Source of the DNA: Streptomyces sp. NBC_00190
GTDB taxonomy: Bacteria; Actinomycetota; Actinomycetes; Streptomycetales; Streptomycetaceae
Assembly (NCBI RefSeq): GCF_036203305.1
Contig: NZ_CP108131.1
Location: forward strand, 1,240,001 to 1,304,000
Length of the DNA: 64,000 nucleotides
Reading direction: 5' to 3'
The position numbers and the translations under genes are program-made. How positions within the stretch are numbered: the first letter of the stretch is position 1; each line of letters begins with the position of its first letter. A model generated the notes under the pieces. That model was not told the origin of the DNA. It saw only the letters and a list, made by a program, of their open reading frames with translations, and made no database searches. Positions 25,278-33,690 of the stretch are shown here, piece after piece.

Positions 25278-26525
25278 GTGAGCCGTTCCTGGCGTGACGC
25301 GTTGATCGCGGTACTGGCGGGGTTCCTCGTGATGGCCGCCGTAGCCGCGGCCGGGCTGGCCTGTGCCGGTGCCGGCGATCTTCCGGACGGCGCGTTCCCG
25401 CGGGTGATCGCCGCGGTCGTCGTGATGGCGGCCGGCGGCTCGGTCGAGGTGTCCGGCGGAGCCGGCTTCCTGGTCGGGGCCGACGCCAGCCTGTCCGTGC
25501 TCCCGCTCTCGGTGAGCCTGGCCGGAGCCCTCACCGCCGCGTACTGCTTCCTGCGGCCGCTGCACCACCGGGCGGTGGCCCGGCCACGTGAACTGCTGGC
25601 CCGGGCGGGCCCGTTGGTGCTCCTCTGGCTGCTGGCCCTCACGGGGACCGCCCTCCTCGCCCGCCAGGACTTCGGTATCTCCACCGGCGACTCCCCCATC
25701 GGAGAGATCGGCGAACTCCTCGACTCCTCACCGACGGTGGGCTTCCGGGCCGACCTGCCCGCCACCCTCTTCTTCGGGCTGCTGTGGATCCTGGGCCTGT
25801 TGCTGGTCACCCTGCTGGTCTCCCGCCGCGCACCGCTCCCGGCCGGGCTGGTCCGTTTCCACACGGCGGTGCGCCCGGCGGCCTCCGCCACGGTCGTGCT
25901 GCTCCTCGCGTACGTCGTCCTCGGCATCGGGGTCGGCGTGGTCGTGGCCGCGACCCAGGGCCATGCCGCCCGGACCATGGCCGTGGTCCTGCTGGGCCTG
26001 CCGAACCTCGCCTGGGTCGCGCTCACCGTGGGCTTCGGCGGCGCCTGGGAGGGCAAGGTCGAGGGCCCGTTCGGGCTGCCGATGCCGCACCCGCTGGACC
26101 AGGTGCTGCGCGGCCCCGACCTGTCCACGCTCGACCTGGCCTCGCTCACGGAACAGGACCCACGCTGGTGGTGGCTGGTGCCGGCGGCCGCCGTCCTGCT
26201 GCTCGCCACGGGTGTGCTGGCCGCCGTACGCTCCCCCGCCCACGTCCGTGCCTGGCAGCACGCGCTGCACCTCGGCGCGGCCCTGGCCCTCGCCACCCTG
26301 ACGGTCTGCCTGCTGGCCCGGGTCCATGCCCAGTTCGGCCTCACCCTGCTGGGCATCGGCGACGTGGACAGCCTCAGCGGGGAGGTCGAACTCGATCCCG
26401 TCCTGTGGCGCACGGTCGGCCTCGCCATCATCTGGGGCGCGGTGACGGGCTTCCTGGGCGCCCTCCTGGCCCGCCCCCTCCGCCGACGCGGCCGCGTCGA
26501 AGACGCAGCGCCCCCGAATCCCTAG
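25278..26525 (+). CDS. Streptophobe-type polytopic membrane protein
   Basis: 415 residues from a GTG (25278); the frame begins earlier but that stretch is not protein-like. It is highly hydrophobic, with about ten predicted helices and almost no soluble domain. GGSVEVSGGAGFLVGADASLSVLPLSVSLAG is reminiscent of the Streptomyces streptophobe family, an assignment from recall. Its role is unknown. It shares the CTAG stop with the convergent kinase gene, and family members are often found beside this kinase/FHA transporter set. Confidence 0.7.
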   Translation: MSRSWRDALIAVLAGFLVMAAVAAAGLACAGAGDLPDGAFPRVIAAVVVMAAGGSVEVSGGAGFLVGADASLSVLPLSVSLAGALTAAYCFLRPLHHRAVARPRELLARAGPLVLLWLLALTGTALLARQDFGISTGDSPIGEIGELLDSSPTVGFRADLPATLFFGLLWILGLLLVTLLVSRRAPLPAGLVRFHTAVRPAASATVVLLLAYVVLGIGVGVVVAATQGHAARTMAVVLLGLPNLAWVALTVGFGGAWEGKVEGPFGLPMPHPLDQVLRGPDLSTLDLASLTEQDPRWWWLVPAAAVLLLATGVLAAVRSPAHVRAWQHALHLGAALALATLTVCLLARVHAQFGLTLLGIGDVDSLSGEVELDPVLWRTVGLAIIWGAVTGFLGALLARPLRRRGRVEDAAPPNP

Positions 26526-27490
26526 CTGTGCTGCCCGAACACCGGCAGCGCCCACCGCGGAGGCGGTGGCGGCGGCTCCGCGGGCCCCGGCGCGTGCGCC
26601 TCCCGGGTCCGCGGGCGGGCGGCCGTCCCGGCCCGCTTGAGCGCGCCGGTGAACTCCAGGCAGGTGCTCCACCGGTCCTCCGGCGACTTGGCCAGCGCCT
26701 TCGCCAGTACCTCGTCCACCGCGCCCGGCAGCCCTGACCGCCGAGAGGTGAGCGGTGGCGGCGGATCGAACTGGTGGGCCCAGAGCAGTGCCATGTCGTC
26801 GTCCCGCTCGAAGGGCGGGCCACCGGCCAGGGTCTCGTAGACGACGCACCCGAGGCTGTACACGTCGCACCGGCCGTCCACCGGCTTCCCGGAGATCTGC
26901 TCCGGCGCCACGTAGTCCAGGGTCCCGACGAACTGCCCCACGGTCGTGAACCCGGTCAGCGACAGCGACTTCTTCGTCAGCCCGAAGTCCGTGAGGTACG
27001 CGTACTCGGGGTGGTCGCTGTCCGTCCCCTCCGCGATCAGGATGTTGCCCGGCTTCACGTCCCGGTGCACCAGGTCGTGGTCGTGTGCCGCGTCCAGCGC
27101 CGAGGCGATCTGCCCCGCGATCCGGGCGGCCGTGCCGACCGGCAGCGGGCCCGTGCGGTCCAGCATCGCCCGCAGGTCCTGGCCTGCGACGTACCGCATC
27201 GCGATGTACAGCAGCCCCTCCGTCTCCCCCGCCTCGAACACGGGCACGATGTTCGGGTGCTCGATGGCCGCTGCCACCCGCGACTCGTGCGCGAACCGCT
27301 GCCTGAAGGTGTCGTTGCGGGCCAGTTCGGGAGCCAGCAGCTTCAGTGCCACCGTCCGGTCCAGGCGCAGGTCCCGCGCCCGGTAGACGACGGCCATCCC
27401 GCCGCGGCCGATCTCGCTCTCCACCTCGTACCCGGCGATGCGCCTGCCGCGCAGGTCGGAGGGCCGCCCGCCGACCGGCTCCGACCCCAT
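26522..27490 (-). CDS. Soluble Ser/Thr protein kinase (Hanks type)
   Basis: About 322 residues with a complete catalytic core: Gly-rich loop IGRGGMAVVYRA, Lys in TVALKLL, catalytic loop HRDVKPGN, DFG in LTDFGLTKK, and APE as YVAPEQISG. After the kinase domain there is only a short Pro-rich tail and no transmembrane helix, unlike most PASTA kinases. It starts at an ATG sharing one base with the stop of the preceding gene (TGATG). Partner is probably the FHA-ABC transporter two genes upstream; the FHA domains bind phosphothreonine. Confidence 0.92.
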   Translation of the reverse strand: MGSEPVGGRPSDLRGRRIAGYEVESEIGRGGMAVVYRARDLRLDRTVALKLLAPELARNDTFRQRFAHESRVAAAIEHPNIVPVFEAGETEGLLYIAMRYVAGQDLRAMLDRTGPLPVGTAARIAGQIASALDAAHDHDLVHRDVKPGNILIAEGTDSDHPEYAYLTDFGLTKKSLSLTGFTTVGQFVGTLDYVAPEQISGKPVDGRCDVYSLGCVVYETLAGGPPFERDDDMALLWAHQFDPPPPLTSRRSGLPGAVDEVLAKALAKSPEDRWSTCLEFTGALKRAGTAARPRTREAHAPGPAEPPPPPPRWALPVFGQHS

Positions 27491-28185
27491 CACCCGCCCC
27501 CGTTCCCGTTCCCGTTTCCGTTCCCGGGCGTGTCCACGATGCGGGTCGGGTCGTACGCCGCCGCCCGCCCGGGCTCCGCGTCAGGCCGGGCCGCGACCAC
27601 GTCGGCGGTCGGCGGACCGGACGGTACGTCTCCCGCACCGTCCGGATCCGAAGGCGCCGGCGGGTGCTCCGGCCCGGGCGCGGCCCCCGGTTCTGCGCCG
27701 ACCGCGTAGGTCGCCAGGCGGGTCCCGTCCCCGTACATCCACCGTCCCGCCGTGTCGTCGTAGAGCCACACGGACTCCCCGTCGAGCACGACCCCGGCCC
27801 GCAGTCCCTTCACGGAGCGCCGGAAGGCCTCGCCGTCCGTGCGCCCCGAGGCGAGGTCGACGAAGGCCCGCCGGTAGCGATCCAGGGCGTCGGCGCTGCG
27901 CGCGAGCTGCGGGCCCGGGTCCTCGGCCCGCCCCGGCTGCCTTCCTCCCGCGGTCGGCGGCGGCTGCGGCACGGTGATCAGCAGCCGTCCGTCCACCCAG
28001 GCGGACCATCCGTTGGAGCAGAGGATCTCGCCCCAGTCCCCGCGGCGGGAGAGCAGCTGCACGGGCAGGAAGGGGTCGAGGGGCTCCGTCGGCCGGGAGA
28101 CGTCGGGCTCTTCCCAGGCGGGCAGTCCCTCCTGCGGCACGACGTGGGTGGGCCGGAAGTCCAGGTCGTCGACCGGGTTCGTCAT
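27490..28185 (-). CDS. Hypothetical protein in the FHA-ABC/kinase operon
   Basis: 231 residues, soluble, not recognised. The middle reads YRRAFVDLASGRTDGEAFRRSVKGLRAGVVLDGESVWLYDDTAGRWMYGDG, with aromatic residues that recall a small beta-rich domain. The C-terminus is disordered and ends in an Asn-Gly hexanucleotide-encoded repeat (GNGNGNGNG). It lies eight bases after the transporter gene and overlaps the kinase gene, so a role in the same system, perhaps as kinase substrate or adaptor, is inferred from position alone. Confidence 0.75.
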   Translation of the reverse strand: MTNPVDDLDFRPTHVVPQEGLPAWEEPDVSRPTEPLDPFLPVQLLSRRGDWGEILCSNGWSAWVDGRLLITVPQPPPTAGGRQPGRAEDPGPQLARSADALDRYRRAFVDLASGRTDGEAFRRSVKGLRAGVVLDGESVWLYDDTAGRWMYGDGTRLATYAVGAEPGAAPGPEHPPAPSDPDGAGDVPSGPPTADVVAARPDAEPGRAAAYDPTRIVDTPGNGNGNGNGGG

Positions 28186-28193
28186 GGGCGGTC

Positions 28194-30566
28194 CTACTTC
28201 CGCATGATGGCGGGCTCGCGGCGGCGCAGCAGCCGGGCGACGAGCACCCCGAAGAGCACCGACAGTGCCACCAGCATGCCGACGTTGAACAGCCACACGC
28301 CGGGGCTGTGGGCGAACAGCGGGTCGTCGGTGAGCGGGCCGGGCAGGATCGCGCCCAGGTCGATGGTGCCCGCCATCGCACCGAGCGCCCAGCGCGAGGG
28401 CACGAACCAGGCCAGCTGCTCGACCACCGGCACTCCGTCCAGTTGGAGCAGCGCGCCGCAGAAGACCACCTGCACGATGGCGAGGAGGACCAGCAGCGGC
28501 ATGGTGACCTCCTCCTTCGTGACCAGCGCGGAGACCAGCAGGCCGAGCATCATCGCGGTGAAGGACAGCAGCGCCACGACGAGGGTGATCTCGGCGAGGG
28601 GTGGCAGGAAGACGCCCCGCCCGCCGGGCGCGCCCAGTTTCACGCCGAAGAGGCCGACGAGCGTCAGCACCACGGCCTGGGCCACGGTGATGGCCCCCAG
28701 CACCACCACCTTGGACATCAGGTAGGCGGAACGCGAGAGCCCGACGGCGCGTTCGCGCCGGTAGATGACCCGCTCCTTGACGAGCTCGCGCACGGCGTTG
28801 GCGGCTCCGGTGAGCACGCCGCCGACGCACAGGATGAGCAGGGCGTTCATCGCCGTCTCCCGGGTGAGCGCGCCGCCGGCCAGGGCCCGGGCCATGGCTC
28901 CCATCACGAAGGGCAGCGCGATCATGATCGCGAGGAAGGTCTTGTCGGCGCTGAGCGCGGCCGCGTACCGCCGGATGAGGGTGGACAGCTGGGAGCCCCA
29001 GCTCTGGGACTTGGGCGGCGCGGCGACGAAGTCGGCCGAGGCGTGCCGGCTCTCGTCCCGGTCGTCGCCGCCCGGCCGCGGCTGCCGGGGGGCACCGTCG
29101 ACGTACCGGTGGTGCAGGGGCGAGGTCGCGTACTCCCCGGCCCAGTCGCGGTCCTGCTGGTTCTCGAACGCTTCGAAGGCCTCGGGCCACTGCGTGAAGC
29201 CGAAGAAGCCCAGGGTCTCCCCGGGGGGCCCGTAGTAGGCGATCCGCCCGCCGGGGGCGAGGACGAGCAGCCGGTCGCAGACGTCGAGACTGAGCACGCT
29301 GTGGGTCACCACGATGACGGTGCGGCCGTCGTCGGCGAGGCCGCGCAGCATGTGCATCACCGAGCGGTCCATGCCGGGGTCGAGGCCGGAGGTGGGTTCG
29401 TCCAGGAAGAGCAGCGAGGGCTTGGTGAGCAGTTCCAGGGCGACGGAGACGCGTTTGCGCTGGCCGCCGGAGAGGCTGTGGATGGGCTGGCCCGCACGCT
29501 CCTGGAGGCCGAGTTCGCCGATCACCTCGTCGACCCGGGCCCGGCGTTCGGCCTTGGCGGTGTCCTGCGGGAAGCGCAGTTCGGCGGCGTAGGCGAGGGC
29601 GCGCCGGACGGTGAGCTGGGTGTGCAGGATGTCGTCCTGCGGGACGAGTCCGATGCGGCTGCGCAGTTCGGCGTAGTCGCGGTAGAGGTCGCGGCCGTCG
29701 TAGAGGACGGTGCCCCGGTCGGCGGGGCGCAGGCCGGTGAGGGCGCCCAGCAGGGTGGACTTGCCCGCTCCGCTGGGGCCGACCACGGCGAGCAGGCATT
29801 TGGCGCCGACGGGGAAGGAGACGGCGTCGAGGAGTCTCTTGCGGCCGCGGTCGACGGCGACGGTGAGGTCCTGGACGTCGAGGGAGACCTCGCCCGTGTC
29901 GACGTACTCCTGGAGCTGGTCCCCGACGAGGCAGAAGTCCGAGTGGCCGATGCCGACGATGTCTCCCTCGGCGAGGGGGGCGGCCCCGACCACCCGGGCG
30001 CCGTTGAGATAGGTGCCGTTGTGGCTGTCGAGGTCGGCGATCTCGTGCGTGCCGTCGGCGAGCGCCCGCAGTTCGGCGTGCCGACGGGAGACGACGAGGT
30101 CGTCGATGACGAGGTCGCTGTCGGGGGCGCGGCCGATACGGACGGCGGTACGGGCGAGCAGCGGGCGGATGCTGGTCGGCTGCCGGAAGGTGCCGGTCAG
30201 GGACGGGTTCGAGACCCCGGAGGGCCGGGAACCGGGCCGGGGCGGCGCGCGGTCGACGAGAACGGCGCGCGGGCCGTCCGCGGCGCTGCCGAAGCGCAGC
30301 TCGCTTCCGGGGCCGACGATCCATTCGTGGATGCGGTGGCCGTCTGCCCAGGTGCCGTTGGTGCTGCCCTCGTCCTCGACGGTCCAGTGGTCGCCGTCGG
30401 GGCGCAGGAGCGCGTGGTGCCAGGAGACGCGGGCGTCGTCGAGGCAGATCTCGCACAGGGGGTCGCGACCGACGTGATAGACCCGGCCCGGGCTCATCTC
30501 CGTGGAACCGAGGTCGGTCTCCAGGACGAGCTCGGGCGCCGTCGGCACACCGGGCCGCTGGACCAT
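28194..30566 (-). CDS. Double-FHA ABC transporter (Rv1747-like)
   Basis: 790 residues: FHA1 (about 25-90, with GRDPLCEICLDDARVSWHHA and STNGTW), FHA2 (about 140-200, GRAPDSDLVIDDLVVSRRHAE and NGTYLNG), an ABCG-like ATPase with Walker A GPSGAGKSTLLGAL (near 265), signature LSGGQRKRVSVALELL and Walker B LLFLDEPTSGLDP, then an ABC2-type domain with six helices (about 560-780). This matches the mycobacterial exporter Rv1747, whose FHA domains are recognised after phosphorylation by PknF. The nearby kinase supports similar control. Cargo is unknown; envelope lipid or glycan is possible. Confidence 0.92.
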   Translation of the reverse strand: MVQRPGVPTAPELVLETDLGSTEMSPGRVYHVGRDPLCEICLDDARVSWHHALLRPDGDHWTVEDEGSTNGTWADGHRIHEWIVGPGSELRFGSAADGPRAVLVDRAPPRPGSRPSGVSNPSLTGTFRQPTSIRPLLARTAVRIGRAPDSDLVIDDLVVSRRHAELRALADGTHEIADLDSHNGTYLNGARVVGAAPLAEGDIVGIGHSDFCLVGDQLQEYVDTGEVSLDVQDLTVAVDRGRKRLLDAVSFPVGAKCLLAVVGPSGAGKSTLLGALTGLRPADRGTVLYDGRDLYRDYAELRSRIGLVPQDDILHTQLTVRRALAYAAELRFPQDTAKAERRARVDEVIGELGLQERAGQPIHSLSGGQRKRVSVALELLTKPSLLFLDEPTSGLDPGMDRSVMHMLRGLADDGRTVIVVTHSVLSLDVCDRLLVLAPGGRIAYYGPPGETLGFFGFTQWPEAFEAFENQQDRDWAGEYATSPLHHRYVDGAPRQPRPGGDDRDESRHASADFVAAPPKSQSWGSQLSTLIRRYAAALSADKTFLAIMIALPFVMGAMARALAGGALTRETAMNALLILCVGGVLTGAANAVRELVKERVIYRRERAVGLSRSAYLMSKVVVLGAITVAQAVVLTLVGLFGVKLGAPGGRGVFLPPLAEITLVVALLSFTAMMLGLLVSALVTKEEVTMPLLVLLAIVQVVFCGALLQLDGVPVVEQLAWFVPSRWALGAMAGTIDLGAILPGPLTDDPLFAHSPGVWLFNVGMLVALSVLFGVLVARLLRRREPAIMRK

Positions 30567-30592
30567 GAGCAGATTTTCCCACGATCCGGCAA

Positions 30593-30606
30593 GACCGGCA
30601 CCGGTC
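30593..30606. promoter_or_regulatory. GACCGG-CA-CCGGTC palindrome in the FHA-ABC/CDF promoter region
   Basis: A 6-2-6 palindrome lies in the gap between the divergent FHA-ABC and CDF genes, next to CATAGT, a possible -10. A second one, CAACGG-TCC-CCGTTG at 30646-30660, lies within the extended CDF frame. Either could bind a metal-responsive or other regulator; no known consensus is matched. Confidence 0.3.
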
Positions 30607-30728
30607 CGGCATAGTCGCAGGTCAGAGGCCGCTTATGGGTAATGACAACGGTCCCCGTTGCAGCCTTTGCCGATCCCGCCGAGGTGCGCTTCACTTCACG
30701 CGTCGGAACCGAACAAACGGGGGACGCC

Positions 30729-31742
30729 ATGACCGGGCACGACCACGCGCACGACGACACCGGCCACGCAGGCCACGGCGGGCACAGCCACGGCGTGGCC
30801 GCCGATGCCGACCGGCGCTGGCTGGCGATCGCGCTCGGCCTGATCGGCGCGTTCATGGCCGTCGAGGTGATCGTCGGCATCATGGCCAACTCGCTGGCCC
30901 TGATCTCCGATGCGGCCCACATGCTGACCGACGCCGTCTCGATCGTCCTCGCGCTGATCGCGATGCGGCTCGCCGCCCGTCCGGCGCGCGGTGGTTTCAC
31001 GTACGGCCTCAAGCGGGCGGAGATACTCTCCGCCCAGGCCAACGGGCTGACCCTGATCCTGCTGGCGGTCTGGCTGGCGTACGAGGCGGTGCGGCGGCTG
31101 ATGGATCCGCCGCCGGTGGAGGGCGGCCTGGTCCTGGTGACCGCGCTCGCGGGCATCGTGGTCAACGTGGCCGCGGCCTGGTGCATCTCGAAGGCGAACC
31201 GGTCCTCGCTGGCCGTCGAGGGTGCCTACCAGCACATCCTGAACGACTTGTTCGCCTTCATCGGGACGGCCGTCGCCGGTCTGATCGTGCTCACCACCGG
31301 CTTCCGGCAGGCCGACGCGATCGCCACGCTCGTGGTGGTGGTGCTGATGGTCAGGGCGGGCTACGGTCTGCTCCGCGAGTCCGGCCGGATCTTCCTGGAG
31401 GCCGCTCCGGCCCATATGGACCCGGACGCGGTGGGCGACCGGCTCGTCGCACACCCGCCGGTCACCGAGGTGCACGACCTGCACATCTGGACCATCACCT
31501 CCGGGACGGCGGCGCTCTCCGCGCACGTGCTCGTCGAGCCGGCGGGCGACTGCCACGCGGTGCGCCGGGACCTGGAGCGGATGCTGGCCGAGGAGTACGG
31601 GATCACGCACACCACCCTCCAGGTGGACCACGTACAGGACACCCTCCTTACGGTCGGCCGCGCGGGGGGCGAGGGGCCGCAGGACGCCCATTGCGCGGAC
31701 GCGCACGGTCCGGTCCACCGGCAGGGCCCGCACGACCACTGA
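30729..31742 (+). CDS. Cation diffusion facilitator, Zn-type (ZitB/CzcD-like)
   Basis: 337 residues from the ATG after GGGGACGCC; an in-frame ATG at 30642 would add 29 residues and is less likely. His-rich ends (HDHAHDDTGHAGHGGHSHG at the start and HGPVHRQGPHDH at the end) suggest metal capture. Six helices are present, and the transport site is HD-HD type: SLALISDAAHMLTDAVSIV and ILNDLFAF with H-x3-D motifs, the pattern linked to zinc over cadmium or manganese. The C-terminal domain contains the VHDLHIWTITSG motif. It would export zinc using the proton gradient. Confidence 0.92.
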   Translation: MTGHDHAHDDTGHAGHGGHSHGVAADADRRWLAIALGLIGAFMAVEVIVGIMANSLALISDAAHMLTDAVSIVLALIAMRLAARPARGGFTYGLKRAEILSAQANGLTLILLAVWLAYEAVRRLMDPPPVEGGLVLVTALAGIVVNVAAAWCISKANRSSLAVEGAYQHILNDLFAFIGTAVAGLIVLTTGFRQADAIATLVVVVLMVRAGYGLLRESGRIFLEAAPAHMDPDAVGDRLVAHPPVTEVHDLHIWTITSGTAALSAHVLVEPAGDCHAVRRDLERMLAEEYGITHTTLQVDHVQDTLLTVGRAGGEGPQDAHCADAHGPVHRQGPHDH

Positions 31743-31799
31743 ACGGCGGGGTTCGGCGGGTATCACTGAGTCCGCGCCGCGCGGGGCATACATGGACGC

Positions 31800-32279
31800 A
31801 TGACGCACAAACGCAGTGCCGGACTGCTCCTGTTCCGCCGAACGGGCGAGGGCTCGGATCCGGGGGTCGAGGTCCTGCTCGGCCGCATGGGCGGCCCGCT
31901 GTGGGCCGGACGGGACGCCGGGGGCTGGGCCATCCCCAAGGGCGAGTACGAGCCGGACGAGACGCCGCGGGACGCGGCCCGCCGGGAGTTCACCGAGGAG
32001 ATCGGGCTGCCGCCCCCGGAGGGCGAGTACCTGCCGCTGGGCGAGGTGCGGCTGTCCAGCGGGAAGCTGGTGACCATCTGGGCGGTGGAGGCGGACCTCG
32101 ACCCCGCGCTGATGGTGCCCGGGACCTTCTCCATGGAGTGGCCGCCGCACTCCGGGGCCGTGCAGGAGTTCCCCGAGCTGGACCGGGTGGCCTGGTTCAC
32201 CCCCCAGATGGCGGAAACCAAGCTGATGCCTCCTCAACTCCCGTTTCTGAAGCGGTTGTTGGCGCTTGTCAAGGATTGA
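31800..32279 (+). CDS. Nudix hydrolase
   Basis: 159 residues with a complete Nudix box G-x5-E-x7-REUxEExGU read as GEYEPDETPRDAARREFTEEIGL split over residues ~45-67. It would hydrolyse a nucleoside diphosphate linked compound in the cytosol; the WPPHSGAVQEFPELDRVAWF tail resembles the YfcD/MutT-like group. Its own promoter is probable in the 57 bases after the CDF gene. It is followed by the Tm-1-like gene after 47 bases. Confidence 0.9.
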   Translation: MTHKRSAGLLLFRRTGEGSDPGVEVLLGRMGGPLWAGRDAGGWAIPKGEYEPDETPRDAARREFTEEIGLPPPEGEYLPLGEVRLSSGKLVTIWAVEADLDPALMVPGTFSMEWPPHSGAVQEFPELDRVAWFTPQMAETKLMPPQLPFLKRLLALVKD

Positions 32280-32326
32280 CTCGACCATTACTTGCCAACA
32301 AACCCCCCTGCATGAACATTGCACAT

Positions 32327-33583
32327 ATGACGAACGTCGTGCTGGTGGGAACCCTGGACACCAAGGGTGTGGAGTACGGCTGGCTGCGCGAGAGGCTGCT
32401 GCGCGCCGGCGTCGAAGTGACACTGGTCGATACGGGAGTGATGGGCGAGCCCCGGGTGCCCGCCGACATCCCGCGTGAAGCGGTGGCCCGGGCCGCGGGA
32501 GCTGAACTGCCGGAACTGCGCGCGGCCGCCGACCGGGGCGCGGCCGTCACCACGATGGCCCAAGGTGCGGAGGTGACCCTGTTGCGCCTGCACGCCGAGG
32601 GCCGGCTGCACGCGGTGCTCGCGATCGGCGGCAGCGGAGGCACCTCCATCGCCACCCGGGCGATGCGCGCCCTGCCGCTGGGCGTGCCGAAACTGATGGT
32701 CTCGTCCATGGCGTCGGGCGATGTCTCGCCGTACGTGGGCTCGGCGGACATCACGATGATGTACAGCGTCGTGGACATAGCGGGGATCAACAGCATCTCC
32801 GCGCCCGTCCTGGCCAACGCCGTGGAGGCGGTCGCGGGCATGGCCAAAGCCTTCGCCCGCACGGCCCCGGACACCCGCCGCGCGGCCCGGCTGGGCGCGG
32901 GCGGCCGCCCGCTGGTCGCGGCGAGCATGGCGGGCGTGACCACGACCGGCGTGGACGCGGCCCGCGAACGGCTGACCGAACTGGGCTACGAGGTACTCGT
33001 CTTCCACGTCAGCGGCAGCGGCGGCCGCACCCTGGAGAAGCTGGCCGGCCAGGGGGTCTTCGCGGGGGTCCTCGACCTCACCCTCAGCGAGCTCGCCGAC
33101 GATCTGTGCGGCGGCATCCTCACCGCCGGCCCCGACCGGCTCAGTGCGGCCGGGCTGGCCGGGATTCCGCAGGTGGTGAGCCTGGGCGCACTGGACATGG
33201 TCAAGTTCGGCCCGCTGGAGACGCTGCCCGAAAAGGCCCGCTACCGGCGGGTCCGCGTCCACAACCCGTCCATCACGGTGATCCGTACGACCGAGGCCGA
33301 GTGCGCGGAACTGGGCCGCCGGGTCGCCGCCAAACTCCGCGCGGCCACCGGCCCCACCGCGGTCTGCGTCCCCTTGCGCGGACTGTCCACGCTCGGCGCG
33401 CCGGGTGGCCCCTACCATGACCCCGACGCGGACCGGGCCCTGTTCTCGGCGCTGCGCGACGGCTTGCGGGGCAGCGCCGCCCGGCTCTACGACTACGACA
33501 CCCACATCAACGACCCGGACTTCGGACGGGCGGCGGCCGACCGGCTGCACGCCATGATCGGCGCGGTGCCGGCCGCCGCCTGA
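32327..33583 (+). CDS. Tm-1-like ATP-binding domain protein (UPF0261)
   Basis: 418 residues beginning MTNVVLVGTLDTKGVEYGWL, matching the N-terminal half of plant Tm-1. Conserved blocks: GVMGEPRVPADIPREAVARAA, GIGGSGGTSIATRAMRALPLGVPKL (nucleotide-binding), and VDIAGINSISAPVLANA. An ATG 15 bases upstream is in frame; neither has a visible Shine-Dalgarno, so the transcript may be leaderless. In many bacteria a PEP-hydrolase-like TIM-barrel gene is adjacent, but none is found here. Molecular role in bacteria is unknown. Confidence 0.9.
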   Translation: MTNVVLVGTLDTKGVEYGWLRERLLRAGVEVTLVDTGVMGEPRVPADIPREAVARAAGAELPELRAAADRGAAVTTMAQGAEVTLLRLHAEGRLHAVLAIGGSGGTSIATRAMRALPLGVPKLMVSSMASGDVSPYVGSADITMMYSVVDIAGINSISAPVLANAVEAVAGMAKAFARTAPDTRRAARLGAGGRPLVAASMAGVTTTGVDAARERLTELGYEVLVFHVSGSGGRTLEKLAGQGVFAGVLDLTLSELADDLCGGILTAGPDRLSAAGLAGIPQVVSLGALDMVKFGPLETLPEKARYRRVRVHNPSITVIRTTEAECAELGRRVAAKLRAATGPTAVCVPLRGLSTLGAPGGPYHDPDADRALFSALRDGLRGSAARLYDYDTHINDPDFGRAAADRLHAMIGAVPAAA

Positions 33584-33592
33584 GACACCCCG

Positions 33593-33613
33593 CACGGCCT
33601 GGAACCGGCCGTG
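33593..33613 (+). terminator. Hairpin after the Tm-1-like gene
   Basis: CACGGCC / GGCCGTG stem with a 7-base loop, ten bases after the stop. A second, tighter stem-loop GGCCGGTC-GAC-GACCGGCC follows at 33637-33655, before the kinase start. The first is a probable terminator; the second may be a terminator or operator. Confidence 0.45.
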
Positions 33614-33690
33614 GCGGAAACTGTGTCCCTGGGGTTGGCCGGTCGACGACCGGCCGGCCCGAGGGCACGGCGGCAGGGGGGCGGGAAGCG

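Noticed and set aside
27490..30612. A 1040-codon minus-strand frame as one giant protein
   Set aside because: Only its last 231 codons (start 28185) look like a protein; the rest is an out-of-frame shadow of the FHA-ABC gene.
30593..30728. Zur-type zinc box before the CDF gene
   Set aside because: The palindromes there do not resemble the AT-rich actinobacterial Zur consensus.
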